64,000 nt of DNA from Sciurus carolinensis (lineage: Eukaryota > Chordata > Mammalia > Rodentia > Sciuridae), in NCBI RefSeq assembly GCF_902686445.1, contig NC_062216.1, forward strand, positions 6,531,084-6,595,083, written 5' to 3'. The notes under the pieces are model-generated. The model worked only from the letters and a program-made list of their open reading frames with translations, was not told the DNA's origin and ran no database searches. Below, piece after piece: positions 12,210 through 22,689 of the stretch. The position numbers and the translations under genes are program-made. How positions within the stretch are numbered: the first letter of the stretch is position 1; each line of letters begins with the position of its first letter.

Positions 12210-14097
12210 AAAATGAAGAGTTAGGATGATTTTGAGACACTACAAAGATTGCACATGCAAGTTGTTCTAGCCAGCACTGGACTGAAGGATACATTCCTGG
12301 CATTTTAGGAAATGATGACTGAGTTGAAAGAAATAAAATGCATTCCTCAGTTACTTATGAAAGTAGATGTGTCATTGGTGAATATGTAACTCAGATTATG
12401 TTGAAGAGGATGTCTTTTTCAGCAGAACTTGGAATGACATTTCTGCATTGAGAAGGGCCCACAATGAGCACACTGCTGAAGGATAGCCTGATGCTGAGCA
12501 CTGATGTCCCTGTTTGCCATGAGATTCAGGTGGGGCTTCTGAGTTCTGGGGCAGGAGCAAGGTGTGTTTCTGGCATTAACCCTCCTCTAGGACATCCACT
12601 GGGGCCTCAACTGGCCAAATCATTCAGGGCTGCGTGTGGCATGTAGGAAATACAACAGTGCCCTCTACCCTAAACAGTGGTCCACCCCTGCCCCTGACAA
12701 ACAGTCATTCCCAGCACTGTGCCAGTCCTTTCCTGCTGATGTCCCTCTATTTCTAGGTTCCTAAAATTCCAGACAGTGATTGGCATTTCGTAAAGTCCTG
12801 GGGATTATCTACTGTGTTCAGATCACAGGGCACCTGAGTATTTCAAGCACACTTATCTCTAACATCATAGAGGACTTAATGCAAACTCTACTCCATGAGT
12901 CCTTCATATTTCTTCCAAAAAAGGGAAGCCCACCACTTTTAAACTACTTGCTTACCCATTCAAAACCATCATAAAAATCTGTCAAGAAAAACTGTTCAAG
13001 ACAATTTGGTAACTTGAGGAAGAAGAAAAATGGATTTTTTTTTCATGATGTTTTTAATGAGTGCAAATTTTAATACTTTAAGGATCTTATTAGGATGTGA
13101 GGTCTTTAAGAGAAAATACATATGAACTCACAGACACACCCACACACACTCAAAGATAATTCTTTTCCAGAATTTTTACTTTGCTCTCATTTTAGGAGAT
13201 CTACTTGTAGTGTCCTTCCATCACCACATCCCTAGTCCATTACCTGGAATTTGTATTAACTGTCTGGAGTTCTCTGAAAATTCTTGAACAATCCTGTTAA
13301 TCAAACCTCCTTCTAAGCTTAAGATTTTTCAAAATAGTAATTGGAGAAAGAACACCCCAACCTCACCAGGGAAGGAATTGGCCACACCCAGACCTTCCTA
13401 ATTCAATTAAGTGCTTAGAAGTGACTGGTGGACCTGACACCAAGAGAGTCGGTGTGGTGGGTAGACTAGTTATCACCTGAGAATATGGAAAAGCCTGTCC
13501 TTTGAAACCGAGCTCAGAAGGAGAAATGTTTCTCTTTCTCATGGGATCAGGCTTTCTCTTGGGATCACTTTGGAGACATTGATGCAGGAAACATGGGGGC
13601 AGCTTCAGCCCACTCTAGAGGTCAGGTTCAGTTTGATGTCTTAATTAAATCACAATCTTCTCAATCAAATGGAGCTGATACAAAAGTTTATTTTGGTCCT
13701 CCTCTACCTACAGAGTCATCAGTGTCACCTTGGGCAGATGAACAGTTGATAAAAAATTTGGCTTCTGTGGGGACATATCTGGCTCCCAGGGAGAAAGTAT
13801 CTGCCTGGGGAGACCTTCTGAGGCTGCTCTGGGCTGTGGAATTTGGGAAAATCCTGCTAGGAGAGTGTAGTTCTGCAGGCCTCACACACCCTCCTCAGTA
13901 AATGCAGGAAGTAGAGGAGAGGGTAAGAGTGCAGGAGCTCAAAGAATCTGTTGAGGCCAAGACAAAGTATGTATTTGGGTAAATGCACAATCATCAGTGT
14001 CTCCAACGATCCCTAAGGGAAACCAAGATTTTATAGTGGTCTGAGACCTTCCCATAGAGAAGGGAAACATGCCTCAGGACCAGTGGAGTTCATTTTT
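12210..14097. other. Unassigned sequence between units A and B
   Basis: No recognisable gene. A 102-codon open frame at 13,593-13,901 has no family features that I know. A short CA-rich run lies near 13,135-13,150. The sequence near 13,590-13,960 and 14,320-14,480 holds 'gtttatt' runs like those of degraded antisense LTRs, but I cannot classify it. Confidence 0.35.
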
Positions 14098-14312
14098 TGT
14101 TTGTTTGTTTTTTTCTTCTCCCGTGGGTTTGAACTCAGTGGCACTCAAACACTGAACCATCATTCCAGCTTATTTGGTATTTGATATGCAGACACATTCT
14201 CAGTGAGTTGTTTAGAGCATCAGTCTTGCTCAAGTTGTGTTTGATCTGGTGGCAATCCTACTGCCACTGGCCCTCAAGCTAGTGGGTTTCCATGCATATC
14301 GACTGTACCTGG
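14098..14312 (-). mobile_element. B1-dID composite SINE, diverged, antisense
   Basis: A T-rich start is followed by the antisense ID part ('gggtttgaactcagtggcac', 'cattccagc'). The antisense B1 part follows ('tctcagtgagttgtttagag', 'ctactgccactggccctcaa', ending 'cgactgtacctgg'). Order and spacing match the full-length composite SINE seen at 22,467-22,680. Confidence 0.8.
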
Positions 14313-15069
14313 TTCAAGTGAGGTTCTTGGCATTCAGGATAGAATAGAATTTCAGCATGCCACATCAAAGGCAAAGACAGAGTTTATTTAGGAAAGTAGA
14401 TACATATTCATGGGAGAATGGGGCATCTGAATTGAGAGATCCTTCTGTGTCAACCAAGGTAATTGCACTCCAGGGAGAATGTGGGCTCTCCAGGGGTAGA
14501 GACAGCTAACCCTTGGCGCTCGGTGTATAGATTCAGAGTGGCAGTTTCCAGGGGCTGCACTGGACATTCAGGCAGGCTGTGGCTGCGCCACATCATCCTA
14601 GACTTGCCTGCACTGCCACATTGCCCTCCTGCTACAAGGCATGGCTCAGGAGTATAGGCCAAAACATATGTCTCAGGCATTGCAATGACTCCTGGACTTT
14701 TCTGCATTTCTATGGCACATGGGCATTTCCTTTGATGTTCAGTGTCTCTGCCTTTATTCCCAAGTTCCTGTCTCAGGAGCACCCAATCTGTAACCTCAGT
14801 GACTGGAGTGAAACCCAAGTTCCAGGAAGCAAGTTGGGTCAGGTAAATAGCAACCTTATTTCCTGCAGAGCATGGGCAAATGCTGAGACCCCAAATTGTA
14901 TGGGGCTCAGACACTGACTGTGGATAACAGGATCTTAAATGTGCTTTTGATATTAACACACTAAACCAGCATGTAAAAGCTGCTGCTCTACGCCAATTTT
15001 ATGAAAAACTGAGTTGATATGCAAGGGTGTATAATAAACTCCACTGTGAATAATCTATATGGTGCAAAT
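14313..15069. other. Unassigned sequence, one minus-strand open frame of 169 codons
   Basis: The minus-strand frame 14,450-14,959 is open for 169 codons, and plus-strand frames overlap it. It has no recognised domain, no signal peptide and no copy elsewhere in the window. I do not call it a gene. Confidence 0.25.
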
Positions 15070-15860
15070 GATTCACTTGAGGAAATGCTGGGTGACCTAT
15101 GGGATCTCCATCATTTTTAGCAGTACCCTGATGTGAGAGTCAAGAGTTCTGATTTCAGACAATGTCAATGAACACCCTTGTAGAAAAGGTCCCTCAGCCT
15201 TTCTCATTTTGGGTGTTTAAAGTCACTGTGACCTGCGCCCAAACTTAGTTCTATGTTTATACCAATCTTTCCATTGTGGACACTGGCTGCATGCTTTGAC
15301 TACTTTGCTATCCAAATTGCTTTCAAAATCATGAGGTAATAACTTCTCACAGAGACTGCAACACAGTCTGTCTCACACTGGAACCATCTGGAGGCTGAAA
15401 ACCGTGTTCACACCACTCAAATTGATTCCTAATATGCACTTAAAATATGCATCACTATGTTTTCTATTGTACCTTAATAAAGCTGGAAAATTCTGGAGGT
15501 ACAGATACAATTTTCTGTTTCCTTTTAGGCCTGCACAATGAGGTTTTAAACTCTCTCTAGGTGACTCTGAAAGTCACTGAAGTGTGGAATCACTGGATTT
15601 GGTGTGCACTGACAAGAAGTATCTTGTCCATCATCACAATTTTCTGGTACTGGGAACACCATCAAGTGAGAATCTGTGAATCTCTAAGGAAAATGAAGCC
15701 AAATCTGCTCCTTCCATCCTGAAAACACTGATATTGGTGTCCTTATTCAGAAAGTGTGTCTCTGTGAGAATGCTTTTGAAAACAAGGCAGGAGCTAGCAT
15801 TGGAAAGCAGGGAGGAGAACCAGTTAGCTTTACATGGCTCCTGGATCTCTCATGAGCTGG
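15070..15860 (+). repeat. FAM90A-like unit B: 3' flank fragment only
   Basis: The stretch aligns with the 3' flanks of units C and D. Examples are 'gtatgtgtcactg'-like and 'ttgtacc' sequence near 15,455-15,475, 'attggtgtccttattcag' near 15,733, and the '(g)ctcctgg' end near 15,840. Coding exons are absent. It joins directly to sequence matching intron 3 of unit C, so it is the tail of a lost tandem copy. Confidence 0.6.
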
Positions 15861-16196
15861 ACATCACATTGAGCATCAGGGTTCAAATCTAGGAAACCAG
15901 GATTTTGGAAACCAAGGGCAGAAACATGGCTTTCCTTTTCTAACAAGGACAATGGTCCTGCTAAAGGTAGTTCCCCTCCAGTCTACTTCCTGTGGGTCTA
16001 CGTTGGGGGAAGCAGGCACAGCATGATGAAGTGGACAATGAGAAGGATTACCTGGAGTAAGGGATGGGGTGGGACAGGACTGAAGGCACAGACCTAGAAA
16101 TTGCCACAGTGGGTCATACCAAACACCAAGGAATATGGCCCCCAAAACTTTTATTCCTTTTCTGGATTTATCCAAATACCATGGTTTGTTCTGCAG

Positions 16197-17854
16197 CCAA
16201 GAAGAACAGCAGAGGAAGGCTCTGCTCCAGAAATTACATAGGGCAGACAGCAAGAATATTGGAGCAAAGGGACAGAATCCAGTGTCTATCTGAGGGTGAG
16301 TATCTCCTTGTGACATGCTCTTTTTCTCCTCTGGATAATCCTGATTTGTTCCTGTTAAATGTCCCTCTTTTCTGAGTGACTTGCCATCATCCATTAAAGG
16401 CAATGTGGCTCAGGCTTGTGTGAATTTAGGGTATGGTGTTTGTAATATTTTGTGGGATTCCTTTCATAATTCTCCTGATTCAAAATGGGGGTGCAGATGG
16501 ACCAAGTTTTTTTCCAATGACTGACATGATGGAATGTACTATGGAGGAGTATTCATACTGTGACTGGGTGAATCCTCTGATCTTTCCTGTAAAAACTCCT
16601 CAGCCACCAACCTGCTCAAAGGAGCATTAGCCATCTACATCACATGGAATAACATATGAAACATATTATATCTCTATTAATAAGACCCGATGTTAAAAAT
16701 GGGATATTTTCAAATATGCCATGAAATGTGTCAAGTTGATATTATAGTTGTTGTACTGATCAACACAGAGTGGAGCTCCCTCTCTACATTAGGTGAACGA
16801 TGAATTGTGAATTGCAAGTCCTGCAGTCCATTTCCTATTTATTAGGTTTTCATATTTTTGACAGAGAGCAAGTACTAATGAATGTTTTAAGTGCATTTCT
16901 TTACCTCCCTCAAGTCAACAGGCCATTAATCACCCAAACTCACTGGAAGAATTCTGTCCTGGGCCATGTGTTGGAGAGTCAGCCACTTGTGAAGAACACT
17001 GAAGACAGATCCATCCTCCTTGCAACACAACCCTTCCAAAGAAATGAACGTGACCTCCAATCCATTCCTGCACCTATGAAAGAACAGGAAGTAGTCATAA
17101 CTGGCACCAGTTAGCCAACTGTCAGACTCTGACATACATACTGCCCTGCATGTGAAAGGAACCCACGAATACCCAGATGGTGTCTCCTTTAATGTAGCTT
17201 AGTCTGCCTCTAAAAGGCATAGCATGAGCCAGTGGCTCAATTCTCCACCAACGTCCAGGTGCTCTGATGTTAGCAAACAGCACCTCCTGCAATCTATAGA
17301 ATGAAAAGAGGTCCAGGATCTCACACTTAGCATCAGGGCCTCAGGTAAGGGACATGCGAGGATTGTATCAAGGCAAGCCAGAATGCCCCAAAGAAACTTA
17401 GACACAATCCAATATAGACTCCACAGGGGGGTTCTGGCTGTCCAGGCTGGAGGTTTTTAAGTGTCTGCAATATGGGCCAAATACAACTGGACTCAGAGTA
17501 ATAGTGCACCCCAAGTGACCAGGAAGTCTGTACCCCACAGTTCCAGCGGATCTTTACCAACCACAGAAAATCTCAGTGCTGAATCCTCTCCTGCCATGCA
17601 CCAAGTCCAGTCTTCCAGCAGCAAGTTGTATTGTATGACAGTCTCTCAGAAAGGGTTTCAGGAGAGTGCACTGTGACTGTGCGAGCTCCAGGCTCATTGC
17701 AGCTCCAACTTCTCCTTCCGCTACATAGCCCAATGCTCCAGCTACGAGCAATCCCTTCCTTGACATATCTGAGGGATACAGCTCCAGTGTGCCAGTGTGT
17801 GCCTTCTGTAAGCACCTTCAGATGTTCTCCTCTGAGGACTGTGACAAGGAGTGA
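16197..17854 (+). pseudogene. FAM90A-like: FAM90A-like pseudogene, unit C, 5' truncated
   Basis: Homology begins in intron 3 at about 16,040. Exons 1-3, including the zinc knuckle, are missing. Exon 4 can be placed at 16,197-16,295, between a 'ctgcag' acceptor and a 'gtgagt' donor. The last exon begins at about 16,915. Its first part is open, with VLGHVLESQPLVKNTED and QPFQRNE matching unit D, then stops after ITGTS near 17,114. Further shifts follow. The family C-terminal end is recognisable around 17,810-17,854, where the stop codon falls at the same place as in D. The upstream junction with unit B suggests a tandem plus-strand pair that lost the sequence between. Confidence 0.75.
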
Positions 17855-19330
17855 GGTACTCCATGACAGGGAAGACTCACCTTCTACTATCAGGTGACAT
17901 GGAAAGGGAAGTGGGGTAAGGAGTAAAAAGTGCCTGGAGAAGGCTGTGCATGGGGCACTGGACTCTTCTAACTGTGGGGCAGGTACACATTCTGGAACTG
18001 CATAGAGTGCTGGAACAGACACAGATGCTTGCTCTGAATGATGGAAGCTTCTTTGGATTTCCCAAAGTGATTTGTCGAATGTCCTCATGAAGGATTTCAT
18101 ATACTGCCCATAGAATGGAAAATGGAGTGGAGATGCTAGTGTAGCTATTGAACTGTAATGTAAATAGGAGGCTCATGTGATTCTGTTTTCCTATGACTGA
18201 ATACAGGGCAACACTGGTTGACCACTGGGACCTCTGTCTTTGCAGCAGTGTCCTGGTTGTGATGGGATGGTTTGACCAGAATATGTCAGTGGAAACAATT
18301 TAGGACAGTTTCCTTGTCCTCACTCATTGTGCTCATTTATATTCTTTGCAAATATATACTTAAAATTCATTTTAATCTTAATGCATTTCTCTCCATGTTT
18401 TATCATGTCCATAGTTTGAGCACTTAGCTGTGCACACCATTTCAAACCCATTTTTCTCCTCTAAGGTACACTTCCTTTATACTGGTGCTCTTTTTGCCTG
18501 ACTTGGAACCTCTTTGATGTGGCAATTCAGGTCATTCATTGTGTTCAATGAAGTATGTGTCACTGTATTTTCCTTTGTACCATAATAAACTCATGAAAAT
18601 ACATAGATTTTCCCAGATAAAAGAGTTTTTATCTTCATTTTGAGTCCTGAACCTTGAGGCTCCACATACTGTCCAGGCAATCCTACCATTCAGCAGTTGG
18701 GGAATCACTGCCATTGTGAGAAGGAGCACAGGTCTCTACATGCATCCACCATGCTTCATCTTTAGAAAGAGGTCTGCCCAGGATCCACAAAGACTCTGTG
18801 TCACTCTGGGATGATTAAGCAGCTGAACTCTCTTTCCTCGCTAATAGGACTGAGATTGGGTTTCCTATTCAGAGACACTGAACTGTTACAGAACTTTTTA
18901 ATCCAGGCAGGTGACGCCTATGAGAACACTGGAGAAACGGTTAGCTGCTCATGGCTCCTGGCACCCTAAGGCACTGCCACCTCTTTCTGAAGCAGGGCCC
19001 AAATGACTCAGTGATGTTTCTGACCTGCAAGGTCAGAGCCATGGATTGCCATCTTCAAAGGTGTCAGTGCTCTGCATTTATTAGTTCCTGACCCAGTCTA
19101 TCCTTTACTACTGCTCTCATGGACACAGGTAGAGCACAATCACTTCCTGCCTCCATCTCTCATTACTTCTGGAGACAACCGTGGGTTCTGGAGCACTCAC
19201 CATTTACTCCAGAATAATCACTTGATTTCTGAGCCTGAATAAGTGGAGATACAGAAAATATGATGTCTGACTAAGGCAGATTTTAGAAAACTCATTCAGT
19301 CCCTGGGTTCAGGCTGACTCTGAGTGCAAG
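17855..19330 (+). repeat. 3' flank of FAM90A-like unit C
   Basis: The stretch is collinear with 37,906-39,350 downstream of unit D. Shared stretches include 'gggacctctgtctttgcag' near 18,226, the 'tgtccatagtttgagc' region near 18,407, and 'cacttgatttctgagcctga' near 19,221. No open gene. Confidence 0.75.
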
Positions 19331-19339
19331 AGCCACATA

Positions 19340-20600
19340 TTGTTTGTTTGTTTTGGGCCCTTTCATCTTAATTTCAGTGTTTAAGTCTTGATTTTAAACA
19401 TCCAGCAAACCAGTCTTAGCAGTCTTAAAGTACGAATATTGGGATTTAACTTTAATGTTTATAATTTTATAGTTACTTTTACGCTTTTTGTTTATTTCCT
19501 GTCCATAGATAATGGCCTAATATACTTTTGGAACTAACAGGTAGAAGTTGAAGTACACATTCAAGCCCCTGTTTGAGATCACAGTAAGTTTACAACAAAA
19601 AACAACCTGTTGCATGTATCCTTAATGGAGCTGAAGTATGGCATATTGTGGCATCACTCAAACATGTAGTAAGGTGGGAGGCAGAGCTTTATCCTAGATA
19701 AGATGGGGGACTTCACAAATCCTAGGTAAAGTGGTCTAGTTTTGAAGCTCAACTTTGTCTTCTTTTTAAATGTCATTTTACAAAGTTTACATATATAGTT
19801 TCCTAAGCCTGTATGAATGTTAGTTAACGCAATGTGGTGTTACATCTAAAACATGAATCAAAGAAAGCCGACAGAGCTTTTAACTTTCCCCTTGTGTAGT
19901 AAAGTGGTAAATGATCTTATGTTTTACAACATTAATCTTTAAATAAATCAGTTTCTCATTAACTTTTAGAAATATATTTACATTTTTATCCCAGTGTAGG
20001 AGGCAATATAAAGTTCAAGTCCAGTTACAGAAGACTAAATGATAATCCCCCCCCAAATTTACTCTTAATATAAGTTTACCATTACCATTACGACATTAGA
20101 TTGGAGAACACCAGCTTGATAAAAACTTTTTTGAAACGTTTTACTTTAAGAGTTGTATACCTGGAAGATATGAACACAATTTAATATATAAGAATAGTAA
20201 TAGAATCATAATTACATTGATGTTTTTATATTAACCAAGTTTAGCTTTTGAGGAAAATTTAGACTTTTCAATGTAGTGTAATACTCTAAAATAAAGTCTG
20301 TTGTTTAACCAGTATTCTACAAACTGCCAATTTTCATGACTATTTATCTAGAGAATAAAATATTACAGACATACTGTTAAGACTAAATTCCACAAACTCC
20401 TAAAGGACACACACGAAAGCGATCATTGTGTACAGATAAGACTTCCTAACCAAAAATGTCTAAAGAAACCATTTAAAATATCATCCTATTAAGTAGAAAG
20501 TACCGTTGGTAGTATAGCAGGAGAAGGAAAGATTCACTCTAGCGCAGCAGAACTTAGAAAGCCTTTCTTAGACTCCCTGTCTCAACAGCTTTACAATGTG
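19340..20600. other. AT-rich unassigned block with the look of a 3' UTR
   Basis: About 1.26 kb of low-GC DNA has no matching copy among the other units. It has long A/T runs and a 'cacgaaagcgatcattg' stretch near 20,412. The minus strand contains AATAAA-type signals near its left end. The texture resembles a long 3' UTR or a retrocopy of one, but I cannot name a source. Confidence 0.3.
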
Positions 20601-20680
20601 TAAGAAGCAGCTTGACAAGAAAGGGCGCTCCCTGCGTCATGAAAACCATTAACATTTCCTTATGGAAACACCATGACAGA

Positions 20681-20775
20681 GGGGCTGGGGTGTTGCTCAG
20701 TGGTAGGGCACTTGCCCAACATGTACCAGGCCCTGACTCTGAGGACCATCCCCAGCACAGGAAGGAAAAAAACAA
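20681..20775 (+). mobile_element. ID-type SINE
   Basis: The element starts 'ggggctggggtgttgctcag', followed by 'tggtagggcacttgcc', and ends in an A-rich tail after 'ccccagcacag'. This matches the ID part of the composite SINEs. Confidence 0.88.
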
Positions 20776-20799
20776 GAAGATCTTGTTCCGGGGTGGAAA

Positions 20800-21085
20800 G
20801 ACTCCATTTTCAATTATGTCAGTTTTCCATCAAGTTAATTTATAAATTTAATGCAATCCCAACCAAAATAATCAAAATAGTGAAAGAATTCTCATGGAAC
20901 TTCCAAAAATGTATTTTAAATCACAACTACTAAGGAGGGCTTGCCCTATCAGAAATCAAAATATGACAGTTTTTCAAGATTAGAGCAATGAGACATTGGT
21001 GCGTATTAAACAAATAGACCCATGGAATTAAGAGTCTAGAAACGGATTTATTATAAATGGAATTTTAGTACATGGTAAAGGAGGA
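20800..21085 (+). mobile_element. LINE-1 ORF2 fragment
   Basis: Translation gives NAIPTKIIKIVKEFSWNF, a degraded piece of the L1 ORF2p reverse-transcriptase region. The downstream bases ('tagagcaatgagacattggtg') fit the same element. Confidence 0.65.
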
Positions 21086-21780
21086 AGAAGTAGTTTAAAA
21101 CATGGCTACAAATCCATCGACCCTTCTTCCCTTGGTAAGGGGGATCTATGTCCACTCTGAACCAATGGAAGTGCTGCCTTGGACTTCTGAGGTGAGGTCA
21201 TAAAAGGCCAGGCAGACCTCCTCCTTCTGTTGCAACATCCGCTTCCAGTGTCTGAAAGTCCGACCATCCTGAGCCTCCATAGACCCTCACAGAGGCCACC
21301 CATGGGCGTTCCAGGGACTGTATCCAGCTGAGTCATCCCAGGCTGACATGCACAAACTATGACAGTGATCCCGTCCTCCACTGTGGATGTCACCCCGGCA
21401 ATTCCAGTCTTCCCAGTCACTGGAGCAGAGACACATGACCCACATTCTGCCCAAATTCTGAATCTACAGAATTCATGAGCAAAAAAAATGATATTGTTCT
21501 ATGCCCCTAAGTCTAGAGTCATTTGGTATTCAGCAATAGCTAACCAGAACAAGAGAGCTTTCCAATCAGTACGAAAAATCCTGACCCCTTCGATAAATGG
21601 TTTAAAAACTTAGAAATCATTTCTTAATGTTGAACCCCACTTCATGCCATAAAATAAAATTTAAGTCATTCATAAATAAATATTTTAATAATAAAAGTTT
21701 CAAAATAAAATACATTAACATCCACATCTGTGGGTTCCACACTCGCAGATTCAACCAACCGTGGATCAAAAGTGATATCC
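21086..21780. other. Unassigned sequence, possibly old interspersed repeat
   Basis: The part near 21,460-21,560 ('gaattcatgagcaaaaaaaa', 'cagcaatagctaaccag') reads like the 3' end of an ancient mammalian interspersed repeat, which I could not classify. No gene. Confidence 0.35.
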
Positions 21781-21781
21781 T

Positions 21782-21985
21782 TGCCAGGTGTGGTGGTGCA
21801 CACCTGTAATCCAGGGGCTCAGGAGGCTGAGGCAGAAGGATCACAAGTTCAAAGCCAGCCTCAGCAACTTAGCAAGATTCTGTCTCAAAATAAAAAATAA
21901 AAAAAGGACTTGGGATGTGACTCAGTGGATGTGGTCCCTGGGTTCCACCTCAGGTACTCCTCCCCACAGAAAAGTGATGCTCTTG
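21782..21985 (+). mobile_element. B1-dID composite SINE
   Basis: The B1 half ('gccaggtgtggtggtgcaca', 'ggctgaggcagaaggatcac') is followed by an A-rich linker. A shortened ID half ('gacttgggatgtgactcagt') follows. This composite is typical of squirrels and dormice. Confidence 0.92.
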
Positions 21986-22466
21986 CTGAAGTTAGGTCTC
22001 TAACTGCTGCATCTCTGATGAATAGATATGGACTTTTTTCCTTGTCAAAATATCCTAAAGAATACAGCATAACAACTATGTATATCACATTTATAATTTA
22101 TGGGATATCATATGTAATCCAGAAAATATTTAAAGTATATGGGAGGATGTACATAAGTTATATGCAAATAATTTTACTATTTTATATAAAGATTTAAGCA
22201 CTTACTAATATTGGAATTCATGAAGAACACTAGAACCAATCGCCATGCCCCCATGGATACTGAGGGACAACTGTATTCATAAAGCTTCTATAAACTGATG
22301 GAAACGTGCTTCCTAAATATGACCACCCCACAAAAAAAAAAAAAAAAGAAAAACCACCCAGGTGACCAAAAAAAAAAAAAAAAAAACAAGATTGACAAAT
22401 TCAATCAAATAAACATAAAAACCTGTGACCAAAGCCTCTGTAAACATAGTTAAAAGATGACTGACT
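21986..22466. other. Unassigned sequence with A-runs
   Basis: Two A-runs at about 22,331-22,347 and 22,370-22,386 suggest degraded SINE or LINE tails. Nothing else was recognised. Confidence 0.35.
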
Positions 22467-22680
22467 TCCAGGCACAATGGCACACACCTGTAATCCCAGC
22501 AGCTCGGGAGGCTGAGGCAGGAGGATCATGAGTTCAAAGCCAGTTTCAGCAAAAGCGGGACACTAAAAAACTCAGTGAGACCCTGTTTCTAAATAAAAGG
22601 CAAAAAAATAGGGCTGGGGATGTGGTGCAGTGGTCGAGTGTCAAGTCCCTGAGTTCAATCCCTGGTAGCCTCCTCCAAAA
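22467..22680 (+). mobile_element. B1-dID composite SINE at the outer edge of the left arm
   Basis: A full-length composite runs from the B1 half ('gcacacacctgtaatcccag') through 'cagtgagaccctgtttctaa' to the ID half ('gggctggggatgtggtgcag'). It ends 'gtagcctcctccaaaaaacc'. The last dozen bases of this SINE are where similarity to the right arm stops. Confidence 0.95.
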
Positions 22681-22689
22681 AACCATGAT

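Noticed and set aside
13593..13901. A 102-codon plus-strand frame that might be retroviral
   Set aside because: It carries no Gag, Pol or Env motif that I can identify and has no adjacent LTR.
14450..14959. A 169-codon open frame on the minus strand
   Set aside because: No recognisable domain, no second copy, overlapping frames on the other strand, and surroundings of repeats. Length alone is not enough.
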